Positions 1 through 11,269 of a stretch of DNA of 64,000 bases are shown one piece after another. Origin of the DNA: Bufo bufo (taxonomy: Eukaryota > Chordata > Amphibia > Anura > Bufonidae); the NCBI RefSeq assembly GCF_905171765.1, contig NC_053392.1:404464065-404528064 (forward strand), in the 5' to 3' direction. A program made the position numbers and the translations under genes. Each line of letters starts with the position of its first letter. Within the stretch, counting starts at the first letter, position 1. The notes beneath the pieces are model-generated. The model had not been told where the DNA came from. It searched no databases and saw nothing but the letters and a program-made list of their open reading frames with translations.

Positions 1-408
1 CATGCATTCCCCATGTAGTAACAATTCTGGAGCATCTATTCTCATATCTGTATGTTGTGCCATTCCTGTATTATTTCTACTAGAAGTTATGAATGAATTG
101 CTATTAGCCTTCAGTTAAGGGTACAGAGCGGAGGTAACTAGTTGGGGTGTGTACCTGCACAGTCTGACTCTATCCAGTCAGTGCTGCCATTTTCAGACAG
201 TGCAGATACACCCCCCCCCCAACTTGTTACCTCCCCTCTCTGTACTCTTACTGCATATAGCTAGCAATTATTCATAACTTCTAGTAGAAATAATAAAGGA
301 ATGGCACAACATACAGACCTAAGAATAGATGCTCCAGAATTTAGTATGTGGGGAATGCATGAAGCTATTAAAACAGACATGTCAGGAGTGTTGAAGGGTC
401 CTCTTTAA
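1..408. mobile_element. Foldback MITE with TTAA right end, left end outside the window
   Basis: The first ~65 bases and bases ~295-361 are inverted copies of each other (CATGCATTCCCC at one end, GGGGAATGCATG at the other). A C-rich central part contains a run of ten C. The sequence continues to GTCCTCTTTAA, so the right boundary is set at the TTAA at 405-408. A second copy of the family lies at 59016-59793. No protein is encoded; the element is non-autonomous. Confidence 0.75.
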
Positions 409-1454
409 CTACATGAGAGTGTTCTAGTGAAGGGACCTCAAGGATTCCAATAGCCAACTTCTCTCTGATCGAGGCACTTTTATAAATAAGTAAATATCTA
501 TCTAGTCATACATTTTAGTCGTTTCAGGGTTTTTAGGTACTGCATATCTGTCTCGGTTGGCTTTAATATATTTAGAATTTCGTAAACAAATGGATTACAA
601 CAAAATGGGCATTATTTACTCCTCACATACTCACTCACATTTGTGCTTTGCTGGAAATAAATGATTCTGTCCCAACTGTTCCCTCAGTATGACAAATAGG
701 AAAGATGTGTGTGCCTCTGTGTACATCACAAAAACCTAATGTAATCGGAACTAAAGTATTCAAATCAGTCTCACCTGAGATATACTGAACCCTGGTCTGT
801 TTGGAGCCTAGGATGTATGGTAAAATGTACACATCTGATCAAGCTATTGCAGGATTTCTTCTTTTAGTAATTCTAACAGTCCTGATGATTGGACAAATTG
901 GTTCTGTAGAACTTTTAGGTCATCTTTAGTGTAGTTAAAATGAAGTAGACATATGGGGTATGTTGACTGATAACTATTTTATGAGGTATCCGTACCCATC
1001 TTAAAAGCAGAGAAATTCAAATCTAGAAAATAGCAAATTTTTCAAAATTTTCTGTAAAGTTTGGATTTTTCAAAATACAGGTAAAACATATCGACTAACA
1101 AGAAGTACGATGTGTCATTAAAAAATGGTGTCTCAGAATTGTTTGGATAAGGGCTCATGTACAAGGCCATAGCTGTTTTTGCAGTTGGCAAATTTGCAAT
1201 CAGTGTGTGAGAGATGAAGTCTCTAGTCATTATGGAACTGGAATGAAGGGACCACAGGGCCACACCAGTTCCTAGAATGATGCAACCTCATTGGCTTTTC
1301 TATAGAAACAGTGCTGCTCCCAACCCACGGCTGTCAGTTAAATGGAGCGCTGTTGGAATTCATGATACAAGTCATGATACAGGAGTTTTAGAAAACCTAT
1401 GCATGTATCAGTGCAGCTCATACATTGATAGCAAATCTGAGATGTCATCATTGC
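409..1454. other. No gene seen; AT-rich sequence
   Basis: No convincing coding region, RNA gene or complete repeat. Around 930-1170 there is weak similarity, in reverse orientation, to the AT-rich start of the TTAA repeat at 61630 (shared GTAGACATATGGGG-type words), so part of it may be an old fragment of that family. Confidence 0.4.
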
Positions 1455-1896
1455 TTAAAGGGGTTGTCCGGGTTCAGAGCTGAACCCAGACATACCCTTA
1501 TTTTCACCCAGGCAGCCCCCCTGAGGCTAGCATCGGAGCATCTCATGCTCCGATGCGCTCCCTTGCCCTGCGCTAAATCGCGCAGGGTACGGGCTCTTTT
1601 GTTTTCAATAACACACTGCCGGGCGGTAACTTCTGCCCGGCAGTGTGTTTGGTGACGTCACCGGCTCTGAGGGGCGTTTTACTGGCTAGGGCAGAGCTAA
1701 ATCCCGCCCATCAGTGCCGGTGACGTCACCGGGGTTCCTGTCAGCCCCACGGAGAGCCCCGGTACGTCACCGGATCTCCTAAAAATGCCTTTGCCCTGCG
1801 CAATTTAGCGTAGGGCAAAGGAGAGCATCGGAGCATGAACTGCTCCGATGCTCATGTCAGGGGGCTGCCGGGGTGAAAATGGATGTACCCCTTTAA
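1455..1896. mobile_element. TTAA-flanked foldback MITE, GC-rich
   Basis: TTAA at 1455-1458 and 1893-1896 bound an imperfect foldback. The ends are AAGGGGTTGTCCGGG-like on the left and ACCCCTTTAA on the right. Inside, the paired blocks GCATCGGAGCAT and TTTGCCCTGCG recur in inverted order. Two perfect TGACGTCA palindromes lie at 1653-1660 and 1721-1728. A TTAA duplication is typical of piggyBac- and Kolobok-type transposition. It is non-coding. Confidence 0.85.
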
Positions 1897-2550
1897 GGGA
1901 GACCTACACATTTCTTGCTATAGAAATGTCGAGTTATTTCTGATATTGTTTGCAGACTTCTTAGGGTGCGCTGTTCTCATATAGACTGAGTTGCATATAC
2001 GCTAGGGGCCAAGGACCTTTCTGCTGCAGCTCTCTTCCCAAGCCAAAGTTTTTACAAAACTGATATACTGTAATTGCATATTATTATAAATTATTGGATC
2101 CACTTGTATGGCAATATTTTATATAGATAGAAAGATTTTTTTTTTATTATACATAAAAGGAATCTATTCATTACTCAACAGATGCAGAAGTTTCCCTTAA
2201 AATTTCTCATGTGGAGCTGACTGCATAGAATCATCTAGTTGTGATTCTGTGTAGCTCTTACTGGGATCTTCAGTTACACAGTTATCAGCTACAAATAGTT
2301 CCAGAAGTCACACATAATCCATATCAGCTCCAGCCTGCGATCAGCTTACTATATAAGGAGGCCTCCTGCTATAGTGGAAATTCTTCCCGATAACCCTTTG
2401 TGACAACTACAGCCAATGGCACTGAGGGCTATTGTTGGTATGTCAATAGCAGCTGATGAGTGTCCCTGACAAGCCTTTACAAAAAACAGGGAAGAGAATT
2501 CCTATGAACATAGCACAATATACATGTATACAGCAGCATCTGACTCCCCC
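1897..2550. other. No gene seen
   Basis: Moderately AT-rich unique-looking DNA with a short T run near 2130. I see no ORF worth naming, no repeat boundary and no RNA gene. Confidence 0.4.
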
Positions 2551-2927
2551 TTAGGCCTCCTGCACACGACCGTATGGCTTTTTCAGTGTTTTGCGGTCTG
2601 TTTTTCACTGATCCATTGTTCCGTTTTTTGTTTCCGTTGTGTTTCCGTTTCTGTTCCGTTTTTCCGTATGGCATATACAGTATACAGTAATGCATTTCCG
2701 TATGTGTTCCGTTTTTTTGCAGACCCATTGACTTGAATGGAGCCACGTGATTTGCGGGCAATAATAGGACATGTTCTCTCTTTAAACGGAAGGGATAAAC
2801 GGAAATAAGGAAACGGAATGTACATTCTGTTTTTTTTGCGGAACCATTGAAATGAATGGTTCCGTATACGGAACTCAAAAAACGGGCAGTAAACGGGGAA
2901 AAAAACGGTCGTGTGCAGGAGGCCTTA
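2551..2927. mobile_element. Foldback MITE with TTA duplication (PIF/Harbinger-like)
   Basis: The element 2554-2924 begins GGCCTCCTGCACACGACCG and ends with its reverse complement. It is flanked on both sides by TTA (2551-2553 and 2925-2927). Three-base TWA duplications are the hallmark of PIF/Harbinger transposition. The internal CCGTTTTTCCGT-type repeats produce overlapping open frames on both strands; these are products of the palindrome and not genes. Confidence 0.88.
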
Positions 2928-3279
2928 CCTGAATATTCAGTCATAATAAGTAATTACAAATGTATAAGGTTCTGCCTCCTAACGGTCATATGGCAAGCAT
3001 ATAATACCTTAATATGAGTGTTCCTTTATAAATGATATACAGTGCATTACCATTGTATGTGATAGGGTTTCAGCATTGCAATTTACTGTATTTTCAGTAC
3101 AAATGCTAAATATGAACATAAATGCACATGTACATTCTTCCAAGCATTTAGTACCTTAAATAGAAATATATATGTAGTGCTTGTTCAGAATAACCTCCAG
3201 AAGGCCTATTCTGGGGCAGGTCATTGCTCTATGTTGGAGGCACTAATATTGAACTAGTGAAGAGCATTATCAGTGACAA
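2928..3279. other. No gene seen
   Basis: AT-rich spacer between two MITEs; nothing recognised. Confidence 0.35.
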
Positions 3280-3730
3280 TATGCGACTAGAGATGAGCGA
3301 ATTTCATGTTAGGAAATTCGTTCACGCTTCGTTGGGTGGTAAAAGCAGAATTGCGTTATGGATTCCGTTACCACAGACCATAACGCAATTCTATGATGGA
3401 ATGCATAATAGAATGCCTTTAGAGGCATTCCGTTATTCATTCGTCATAACAGAAGTCTATGGGCTGCAAAACGGATCCGTCCCGTTTCTGTTATGCAGGA
3501 GAGGACTCGCCTGCATTACGGAAACGGGACAGATCCGTTTTGCAGCTCATAGACTTCTATTATGGCGGAATGAATAACGGAATGCCTCTAAAGGCATTCT
3601 ATTATGCATTCCATCATAGAAATGCGTTATGGCCCGTGGTAGCGGAATCCATAACGCAATTCTCCTTTTACTGCCAAACGAAGCGTGAACGAATTTCCTA
3701 ACATGAAATTCTCTCATCTCTATATGCGAC
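3280..3730. mobile_element. hAT-type foldback MITE with perfect 8-bp duplication
   Basis: The element 3288-3722 begins TAGAGATGAGCGAATTTC and ends GAAATTCTCTCATCTCTA. Each end is followed by the identical octamer TATGCGAC (3280-3287 and 3723-3730). An 8-bp duplication is diagnostic of hAT transposases. Nearly the whole length folds back on itself (GTTCACGCTTCGTT and AACGAAGCGTGAAC are paired). The perfect duplication suggests a relatively recent insertion. Confidence 0.93.
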
Positions 3731-4155
3731 CCTTCCTTATGTCTTTGTTTTGTCAGACTTAAAGCAAAATTAAAATTGCTGTTGCCATTCACACAGCAGA
3801 TGTTGTCATGGTAACGGATTATGTCAATGAATAATATAGATCAAAATTTCAACATGTAAAAAAAAGAAACCAGCACGCATTTCATTCCAAAGCTGGGAAA
3901 CAATGTACCTTACCATTAGAGTGTGGGCCATAGGAAAAATGCATGTAACACAGACCAGAGCTTCACAACATGGGTGCTTCTCGGGTCTTTGGCATGATCC
4001 CTCTTAGCACATTGTCTTATGGTTTGGCAGACTTGAGCTTTCTATCTGCTCCCGTAAACATGTAATAGCAAATCAGACTGAATACTAAAAGGTACTTTCA
4101 TATTTATGCAAATAGTAATAAGACCGTCAAGAACGCTATTTTATAGATACTTTGT
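3731..4155. other. No gene seen
   Basis: Unique-looking AT-rich sequence without a supported gene or repeat. Confidence 0.35.
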
Positions 4156-4507
4156 GGGTCATTTATTAAGACCGGTGTTTAAGACGCTGGTTTTAATAAC
4201 CTCTATATCCCCTGGATCTGCTGAAGTTATGAAGAGACGCTAGCCTCTCCATAACTTTGGCGTAAAATAAGGAAGCTTACTTACTGGCTTACATTTAGAC
4301 TATTTTCAACGCTAAAACAGACATAGAATATGATGAATGAGATGGGCCTTCCAGCCCGACCCCTTCACTGCCCAGGCCACGCCCACTTTTTTTAGACCAT
4401 GGTGTGAGCGGGGAAAAGTCGCAGATTGCGGCACAAAGGCTATTTGCGATGCAATCTGCACAATAAATATGCCTAATATAGGCGTATTTCTGGATAATAA
4501 ATGACCC
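4156..4507. mobile_element. Foldback MITE with GGGTCATTTATTA ends
   Basis: The left end GGGTCATTTATTAAG is matched by AATAAATGACCC at the right end. Inverted blocks with GCGTA and AGACG words continue inwards. I could not read a confident target duplication. A partial relative starts near 51757 (GGGACATTTATCAAG). Confidence 0.72.
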
Positions 4508-4888
4508 CCTTTATATCTACAGTAATTCTCAAGGATCTCCACCAGAGAGTGTATGCTGATTAAATGCTTCTTTTCTTTTAGTAGTTAAGCAACTTGTGCT
4601 TCAGAGCTGCTCTTCATTTTGTAGTAACAGGAAGTTACAGCCATTTTGGAAACTATGGTGAACTTTTTTAGTCACCCAGTCACAGGAGCTACATAGCAGT
4701 ATCTAGGGACTGACCTTCTTTCCCCTTTTCTCCACGTTTCTCCATCTTGTGTGCTACTCCCATAGTTACACTAGAATACAGTACTAAATGGGAAAAATAA
4801 GCAATTTTTTTAATATAATCATATGTAGCTATGATTTGGCTAAGGTCAGCAATGTGCATTAGATAGCTGGCAGCTAAATGCTTGTTCA
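4508..4888. other. No gene seen
   Basis: AT-rich sequence; no coding, RNA or repeat signal recognised. Confidence 0.35.
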
Positions 4889-5590
4889 GCCACTGCTATT
4901 CCCACATTTACATGGCCTGAACATTATCTGGAATGGGCCTTCCTATGAACGTTCGTCCTCGGAAATTGGCCCGTGTAAGGTCCATTCACACATCCGCAAT
5001 GGAATTACGGACCCATTCATTTCTATGGGGCTGCACAATGTGTGGCCCGGATCCGGAATTGCGGACTCGCACTTCCGGGTCCGCAATTCCGATCCCGAAA
5101 AAAATAGAACATCTCATATTCTTGTCCGCAATAGCAGACAAGAATAGGCATATTCTATTAGTGCCGGCAATGTGCGGTCCGCAAAATGCGGAACGCGCAT
5201 TGCTGGTTTCCGTGTTTTGCGGATCCGCAAAACACACACGGATGTGTGAATGGACCCTAAAGGTGCCACACATCACCTGTTGAACAAGCAAAGCACTTCA
5301 TCTAGTGAAATGATTTGAGATGCGGACACCTCAATCATCGTTCCCGGGCAGCAGATCTTGGTGTCTAAACAGCGATCTGTTGCCCAGGAACAATGATTTT
5401 GTATGAGGACAAGCGATAGCAGCAGCCATTGCTTGTTCTTATACTGTGGAGTAGATCGCCGTAAATGCAGCGTTTCACCTCCTCATAACGAGCAGCCGAT
5501 TGTCGGGAAGGAATGCTTTCTTCTTCTTTCTGACAATCGGCTGCTCCTCACAGCGTCTAAATGCAGCTTAAGCCACAGCCAGACCCCACA
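4889..5590. mobile_element. Older foldback MITE split by a younger one
   Basis: The outer parts (4889-4975 and 5261-5590) share words with other copies of one family at 16347-16715, 55645-55910 and 56507-56870 (AACGAGC, TCGGGAAGGAA, ACAATCGGCTGC, and paired GATCTGCTG/CAGCAGATC types). The CGATTGTCGGGAAGG and TTCTGACAATCGG blocks at 5500-5550 fold back. The TAA-flanked MITE at 4976-5260 sits inside it, so this element was there first. Outer boundaries are approximate. Confidence 0.5.
4976..5260. mobile_element. Foldback MITE with TAA duplication (PIF/Harbinger-like)
   Basis: The element 4979-5257 starts GGTCCATTCACACATCCG and ends in the inverted form (CACGGATGTGTGAATGGACC). Flanks are TAA at 4976-4978 and 5258-5260. 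CCGGATCCGG-type palindromes and a TTCTTGTCCGCAAT/ATTGCGGAC dyad lie inside. The close relative at 8567-8875 has the same internal order. Open frames on both strands come from the palindrome. Confidence 0.9.
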
Positions 5591-5842
5591 GGTGGTGGCT
5601 CATCTCCCTTGTTAACAAGAGTATTTGGCACATTAAAATCCAATAGCCCATTTTTTTCCCCAACACCTGCTGTCAGGGTGGGAGACATACACATTAGATG
5701 AGCAGACAAGCCCTTTGAAATTGGCACGTTCAGCAGCATTACTCTTATGTGTATGCCCAGCTTACCTGGCAGTTACTGGAAACAAAGGCCTCATGTGCAG
5801 GACCAATTATTTTGTGTTAACTGCCGATTATGCACTTACCTC
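5591..5842. other. Short spacer, no gene seen
   Basis: Nothing recognised beyond weak TTAA-rich sequence. Confidence 0.3.
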
Positions 5843-6866
5843 TAAGGCCTCTTTCACACAGGCGTCACGTTTTGGCTCAGGGTGCGTCCCGGGTGCATTG
5901 CGGCAAACCCGCGCGAGTAGGTACGCAATAGCAGTCAGTTTTGACTGCGATTGCGTTCCGTTGTTCAGTTTTTATCGCGCGGGGGCAATGTGTTTTGCAC
6001 GTGCATAATAAAAAACTGAATGTGGTACTCAGACCCGAACTTCTTAACTGAAGTTCAGGTTTGGGTTCAAGGTTGTGTAGATGTAACTATTTGCCCTTGT
6101 AACATGGTTATAAAGGAAAATAATAGCATTCTTAATACAGAATGCTTAGTACAATAGGGCTGGAGGGGTTAAAAAAATAATAATAATAATTTAACTCACC
6201 TTAATCCACTTGTTCGCGCAGCCTGGCTTCTCTTCTGTCTTCTTTCTTCAGGACCTGAGTAAAGGACCTTTGATGACATCGCTGCGCTCATCACATGGTC
6301 AATCACATGCTCCATCACCATGGTGATGGATCATGTGACGGACCATGTGATGAACACAGTGACGTCACCACAGGTCATTTTCCTCCTGCACAGCAAAGAA
6401 GAAGAAAGAAGAGAAGCCGGGCTACGCGAACAAGTGGATTAAGGTGAGTTAAATTTTTTATTTTTTTTTAACCCCTCCAGCCCTATTTTAGTAAGTATTC
6501 TGTATTAAGAATGCTATTATTTTCCCTTATAACCATGTTGTAAGGGAAAATAATATAATGATCGGGTCCCCATCCCGATCGTCTCCTAGCGACCGTGCGT
6601 GAAAATCGCACCGCATCCGCACTTGTTTGCGGATGCTTGCGATTTTCATGCAGCCCCATTCATTTCTATGGGGCCTGCGTTGTGTGAAAAACGCACAAAG
6701 TAGAGCATGCTGCGATTTTCACGCAACGCACAAGTGATGCGTGAAAATCATCGCTCATGTGCACAGCCACATAGAAGTGAATGGGTCCGGATGCAGTGCG
6801 GGTGCAATGTGTTCACCTCACGCATTGCACCCGCACGGAAATCTCGCCCGTCTGAAAGAGGCCTAA
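5843..6866. mobile_element. Long (1.02 kb) foldback MITE with TAA duplication
   Basis: The element 5846-6863 begins GGCCTCTTTCACACAGGCG and ends with GTCTGAAAGAGGCC. TAA flanks both sides (5843-5845, 6864-6866). The whole interior is an inverted repeat centred near 6330: GGGCTGGAGGGGTTAA on one arm and TTAACCCCTCCAGCCC on the other, and GAATGCTATTATTTTCC with its mate. A perfect TGACGTCA lies at 6360-6367. The core arms (AATTTAACTCACCT and AGGTGAGTTAAAT) recur at 25875-26150. Confidence 0.87.
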
Positions 6867-6910
6867 CTGTTATGTTAGGCTGAGCAGGCTGTATTTTCTA
6901 TACCGCACAG

Positions 6911-7051
6911 CAAGTGTTGTCCAGAGGTAGCGGCCTCGGTTCTCTTGTCAGCTCTGCGGCGAAACCGCTGGCCATTGTACAGGCAGAAAAGAGTGAAGAA
7001 AAACAGGACTAATCCAACGGCGCTCTCCCCAAAGAAGGACCTCGGAACTAG
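6911..7051. other. Candidate host exon, strand ambiguous
   Basis: This 141-bp GC-richer block stands out from its AT-rich surroundings. On the + strand it is bounded by a pyrimidine-containing acceptor ending CCGCACAG (6903-6910) and an almost ideal donor TAG|GTGAGTAT (GT at 7052). The frame through it is open but reads as basic sequence. On the - strand it is also open and reads like a membrane protein: a hydrophobic run GLVLFFFTLFCLY followed by a basic RFRRRADKR stretch, which fits positive-inside topology. The - strand splice signals are weaker (acceptor CTCACCTAG at ~7048; a possible GTATAG donor near 6900). I do not recognise the protein. A MITE ends only 45 bp to the left. It may be an exon on either strand or a chance open frame. 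Confidence 0.3.
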
Positions 7052-7127
7052 GTGAGTATATTCAGATGGTTTCAAGGGTGCATTGCCTGTACCTGGCTTC
7101 TAAATCTTGGTGTTAATTGTGGGAGTG

Positions 7128-7428
7128 TTCCTGAATAGTGATGAGCGGTATAGGCAATATTCGAATGCGCGATATTTCGCTAATTTTTGGCCAAATATTC
7201 ACGATAAAAAGGCAAATTTGAGAATTTGTGATCTCCAGTCATTGTTTACTTCATTGCAAAAATCGGCAATGTAATATATTCGCGATAAATTTGCGAGTAT
7301 AATATTCAACACTATTTGCAAATACGAATATATAGCACTATATTCAAAATATTTGCGAATCCTCGATGTGGCGATATTCGCAATTAAAATTTGTGATTCT
7401 AATATTCGCGCTCAACACTATTCCCGGA
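7128..7428. mobile_element. hAT-type foldback MITE, TATTCG-rich
   Basis: The element 7136-7420 begins TAGTGATGAGCG and ends CGCTCAACACTA. The flanking octamers are TTCCTGAA (7128-7135) and TTCCCGGA (7421-7428), matching at 6 of 8 positions, consistent with an aged hAT duplication. The interior consists of repeated, inverted ATATTCG/CGAATAT words. It is non-coding. Confidence 0.8.
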
Positions 7429-8381
7429 TTTACATTAAGTTGAGATAAGAGCACTCAGCTATAAATAAGAATACGGAATGAGTATGTCCTATACAATTCA
7501 CCCACCGGGTTGTAGGTCTGTGTCTGTTTGCTATTATTTATTCATTAGTACAATAATAATGCCATTGTCTTTAAATCAGGTGTAATTGCCTACTTGAGAG
7601 TGTACTGAACATAGCTTCTTATGACCTTAAGCATTATCTCATTGTGCCTCCAGCTGTTGAGCTGGTATTATGTCAGTGTGCATCCTTACAGAAGAGATAC
7701 AGCTACAAATGGCACAATATTATATCACAGAAACTCATTATTTTATGTTTCCATATGATAACAAATTGTTGAAATATGGATAATGTATTCTAGATTAACA
7801 CAAGCAGGCACATGAAGGCTGCTTTCATGGTATAATAAAGGCATTGTATGCATTGTTATAATAAAATCAGTTGCATTTAATTTCTAGTTATTATAAATAA
7901 TGAGGATCAAGAAAAAAGAGGGCTTTGCTATGTGTGTATGCTTTGTGCCACACTACTTTACTCAGATATAGATGTGCTAATGGTGTCTTCTGTATTACAT
8001 TAATAACTTCATTGAATGCTTTCCGCTTTGCATTTGTGCTATGCCGGCAAAGGATATTGACAGGCTATTCCTCTGATGAAGTGATTCATCTTCACAAGCT
8101 TTTCTTGTCAGTGAAACCATTGGATAACGAATAGACCCAAGCATGCATTACAATTTATAATGCATCAATTTAAAGAAAAATTGCAGAAATAATCTTCTCA
8201 TCTGACCCTATTGGTCTACCCAGTCCATGTGCCTTAGTCCATTGGTCCATGAGTCAGTTTGTTCATCACATAGATAGTAGAGAGCAGTGACAATAACAAA
8301 ATTCCGTTTTCTTGGATCGTTGTACAAAGAAAATACATTCAGGCAAGTTTTACACAAGCATTTTGCAGTAATATTACAAGT
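7429..8381. other. No gene seen; AT-rich unique sequence
   Basis: No gene or mobile element is supported. 7540-7900 is unusually free of repeat signatures and rich in TAAT words, which could mean intronic or intergenic unique sequence. There is no direct evidence of function. Confidence 0.35.
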
Positions 8382-9291
8382 GTAATAACTAGTGTTGAGC
8401 ATATTGAAGTTAACAAAGTGGAATTCTATCAGAATTTCAGGAAAAATTTGAATCTCCACAAAACCCGAATTTCTTGGAGCTTCATGGTAACAAATCAATT
8501 TTTTCTGAAATTGCGGTAAAAAAATATATATACTCCCCGCATCTGTTTGATCATGGACTGGTCAACTTAGGGTCCACTCACACATCCGTGTGTGTTTTGC
8601 GGATCCGCAAAACACGGACAACGGCAATGTGCGTTCCGCGTTTTGCAGACCGCGCATCGCCGGCACTTAATAGAAAATGCCTAATCTTGTCCGCAATTGC
8701 AGACAAAAATAGGACATGTTCTATTTTTTTCGGGATTGCAATTGCGGACCCGGAAGTGCGGGTCCGCATTTCAGGATCCGGGCAGCACATCGTGCGGCCC
8801 CATAGAAATGAATGGGTCCACAATTCCGTTCCGTAAAATGCGGAACAGAATTGCGGACGTGCTAATTGACCCTTAATTGAATAAAACGCGCCAATTCTCG
8901 CATGCGCTGATGTGTGACATCACAGAGCCATCCAGTGTGATGACGTGGTGACGTCATTACATCAGCGCACACAAGTATTGGTGTGTTTTCTTTCATTAAG
9001 ATGGCTGTGATGGCCTCTCCACGATCAGATAAATGAGGTAAGTATGTATTTGTTTGTTTTAACCCCATGATTGGCTGAATGTGACTCTCAGATGGGTCGA
9101 TTAGTGTTGAACACGGCTCCTGAGGAGTTAAATGACAGGTGGAGGAGTTATCGCCGTTCCCAATCATTGGTCCCGCTCCATACAATGGAATGTGATTCGT
9201 TACAACGTAATCCGCAATGAATCAAATTTCTTGTTGAAGTTCGGCAAAGTAGCCAAATAAACATTTTTGAAAACTCATCACCAATAAACAC
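8382..9291. mobile_element. hAT-type MITE split by a nested MITE
   Basis: The left end at 8390 reads TAGTGTTGAGCAT and the right end at 9283 reads ATGAGTTTTC in inverted sense (ACTCATCACCA on +). Arms around AACTTCA and CCGAATTTCTTGGAGCTTC pair with GAAATTTGATTCATTGC-type sequence near 9215. The flanking octamers match only 5 of 8, so the 8-bp duplication is weak. A younger TTA-flanked MITE (8567-8875) lies inside. A perfect TGACGTCA is at 8949-8956. Confidence 0.62.
8567..8875. mobile_element. Nested foldback MITE with TTA duplication
   Basis: The element 8570-8872 starts GGGTCCACTCACACATCCG and ends GTGCTAATTGACCC. TTA is at 8567-8569 and 8873-8875. Interior order (GCGGATCCGCAAAACACGG, TTGTCCGCAATTG, GGGTCCGCA) matches the 4976-5260 copy in reverse orientation, so both belong to one PIF/Harbinger-like family. 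Confidence 0.88.
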
Positions 9292-10787
9292 CAAACTAAC
9301 AGTGGGTCTAATCACCCAAAATAATGGGCACTCTGGTTGGGACATGCAGCCATATTAGAGGTGGATTATGATGTGGTTGAGTATTACGCTTGTGGAAAAC
9401 GAGCATACACTGGATCTCCCATGTCTAGGGCCAGCACTACATGTAAAATGCCTATTCTTGTCTGCATAGGACATGCTCTATATTTTTGGTGGGGCCGCAG
9501 GATGGAACAACGGATGCGGACAGCAATGAATGTGGACCTATTCATACGGTCGCTGGAATGCACCCTAACAAGCACATTTAAGTCCATGGATCGCAGTTGT
9601 GCTTGGTATTGTAGCTCAGACCCATTCACTTGAAGCTGTGCCTAGGCCACGTGACCAATGAATGTGACATCACTGGCCTAGGAAGAGGCCTCTTCAAACA
9701 GCTGATTGACGGAGGTGCTGGGAGTTGGATCCCCATCAATCAGATACTGATGGTCTATCCTGAGTATAGGTCATCATTTTTAAACACAGGCAATCTCTTT
9801 AATACTTTCTCTCTTTTTATGAATCACTCCTGATTTTGTCTTCCACAACTGCAGAGAAAAACCAGGTTGTAACCTAGGGTGGTACTAGTGTTGGCAGCTA
9901 GCGAGAAATTGACACGTGACAGCAGCGCGGCCAAAAAAATGTGTGGTCAGGCTAGTGGCAGCCATTACAAACTGATTGTCAGTTGCTTGCTTATTGTTGA
10001 AAGGTCACCCTACAGCACTGTGCGGCTATTAACTTCAGCTGACAGTCATACAGTATTTGTATCATGGCAATGACTCAAGCGCCTACCGTCCGCCTCCTCT
10101 GGTGCTCCCCTTAATTATTGATTGTCTTTTTTAAATTTTCATTTGATATAATACTGATAGAGGTATCCAGTGTGGGGAATGTAACATATCTTAAAATTGC
10201 AAATGCAGTTACGCACGTCCTATTTTGTTTGTGAAGAAAGAAAAGTCTAAAGTTACATTATTGCCTTTGTATAAAAGAAAATGCACTTTCATCAAGTATC
10301 TATATGTAGTACACACCTTTTCTATACTGTCTAATTTAATATACATTATAATATTTTTTTCAATATCATAAATTCATTAGACCTTCACACTCCAGCAGCT
10401 CCTTGATAAATATGAAATGTAGCCCCTGGTAACAAAGTCCGTCCAGTTTTTCTAGTTAATCTATGATTGCAGATGAGTCCCAGGAATCTACAATACTTTA
10501 TAAAGGAAAGCAATTATGTTCTCGTGTATGGTGTACTCCCTGTTAATTTGTGTCACTAGTCATGTTTTTATATTCTTTCTGTATGTCATAAATATCTGAG
10601 ATGCTCTCATACACTTATTCCATTTCTGTATGAAGACAAATTGAAATTGATTGAATTCTTTTCACTGAATTAGATGGACATACCATATATGTATGCCGCA
10701 TATAAGACATATGGTGCCTGCTGAGAGTTCTTAGAGTGGAAATCACACAGACTAAATAGAATAAAACCTCTTAAACAGACCTCCTTT
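9292..10787. other. Repeat fragments, then unique AT-rich DNA; no gene
   Basis: 9425-9565 is a truncated relative of the TAA-flanked MITEs (CTATTCTTGTCTGCA, GGGGCCGCAGGATGG). 9600-9795 matches the internal part of the element at 15511-16102 (CAGCTGATTGACGG, CTATCCTGAGTATAGG, TGTGACATCACTGGC). From ~9880 to 10787 nothing is recognised. Confidence 0.55.
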
Positions 10788-10829
10788 TTAACCGCTTGCT
10801 GCACATGTAACGCCGAAAGGCGTCATTGC

Positions 10830-11115
10830 GGCGGCTCTCCCAGGCTACGCTAACGCCGATTGGCGTCATCTCGCGTGAGCCGAGATTTCCTGTGAACGCG
10901 CGCACACAGGCGCGCGCGTTCACAGGATCGGAAGGTAAGCGAGTGGATCTCCAGCCTGCCAGCGGCGATCGTTCGCTGGCAGGCTGGAGATGTGATTTTT
11001 TTAACCCCTAACAGGTATATTAGACGCTGTTTTGATAACAGCGTCTAATATACCTGCTACCTGGTCCTCTGGTGGTCCCTTTTGTTTGGATCGACCACCA
11101 GAGGACACAGGTAGC
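10830..11115. repeat. Series of short perfect hairpins
   Basis: Adjacent dyads lie at the start of the repeat: GTGAACGCGCGC with its complement around 10890-10925; CTCCAGCCTGCCAGCG with its complement at 10948-10990; TATATTAGACGCTGTT with its complement at 11017-11052; and CCTCTGGTGGTC with GACCACCAGAGG at 11062-11104. They could form stems in single-stranded DNA or RNA. Confidence 0.8.
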
Positions 11116-11269
11116 TCAGCAATATGTAGCACCAAGCACCACTACACTACACTACACCCCCCCTGTCACTTATTAACCCCTTATTAGCCCCTGATCACCC
11201 CTGATCACCCCATATAGACTCCCTGATCACCCCCCTGTCATTGATCACCCCCTGTCATTGATCACCCCC

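Noticed and set aside
2477..2944. 155-codon open frame on the - strand
   Set aside because: It covers a TTA-flanked palindromic MITE; both strands are open because CCGTTTTT-type repeats lack stops. No protein motif is present.
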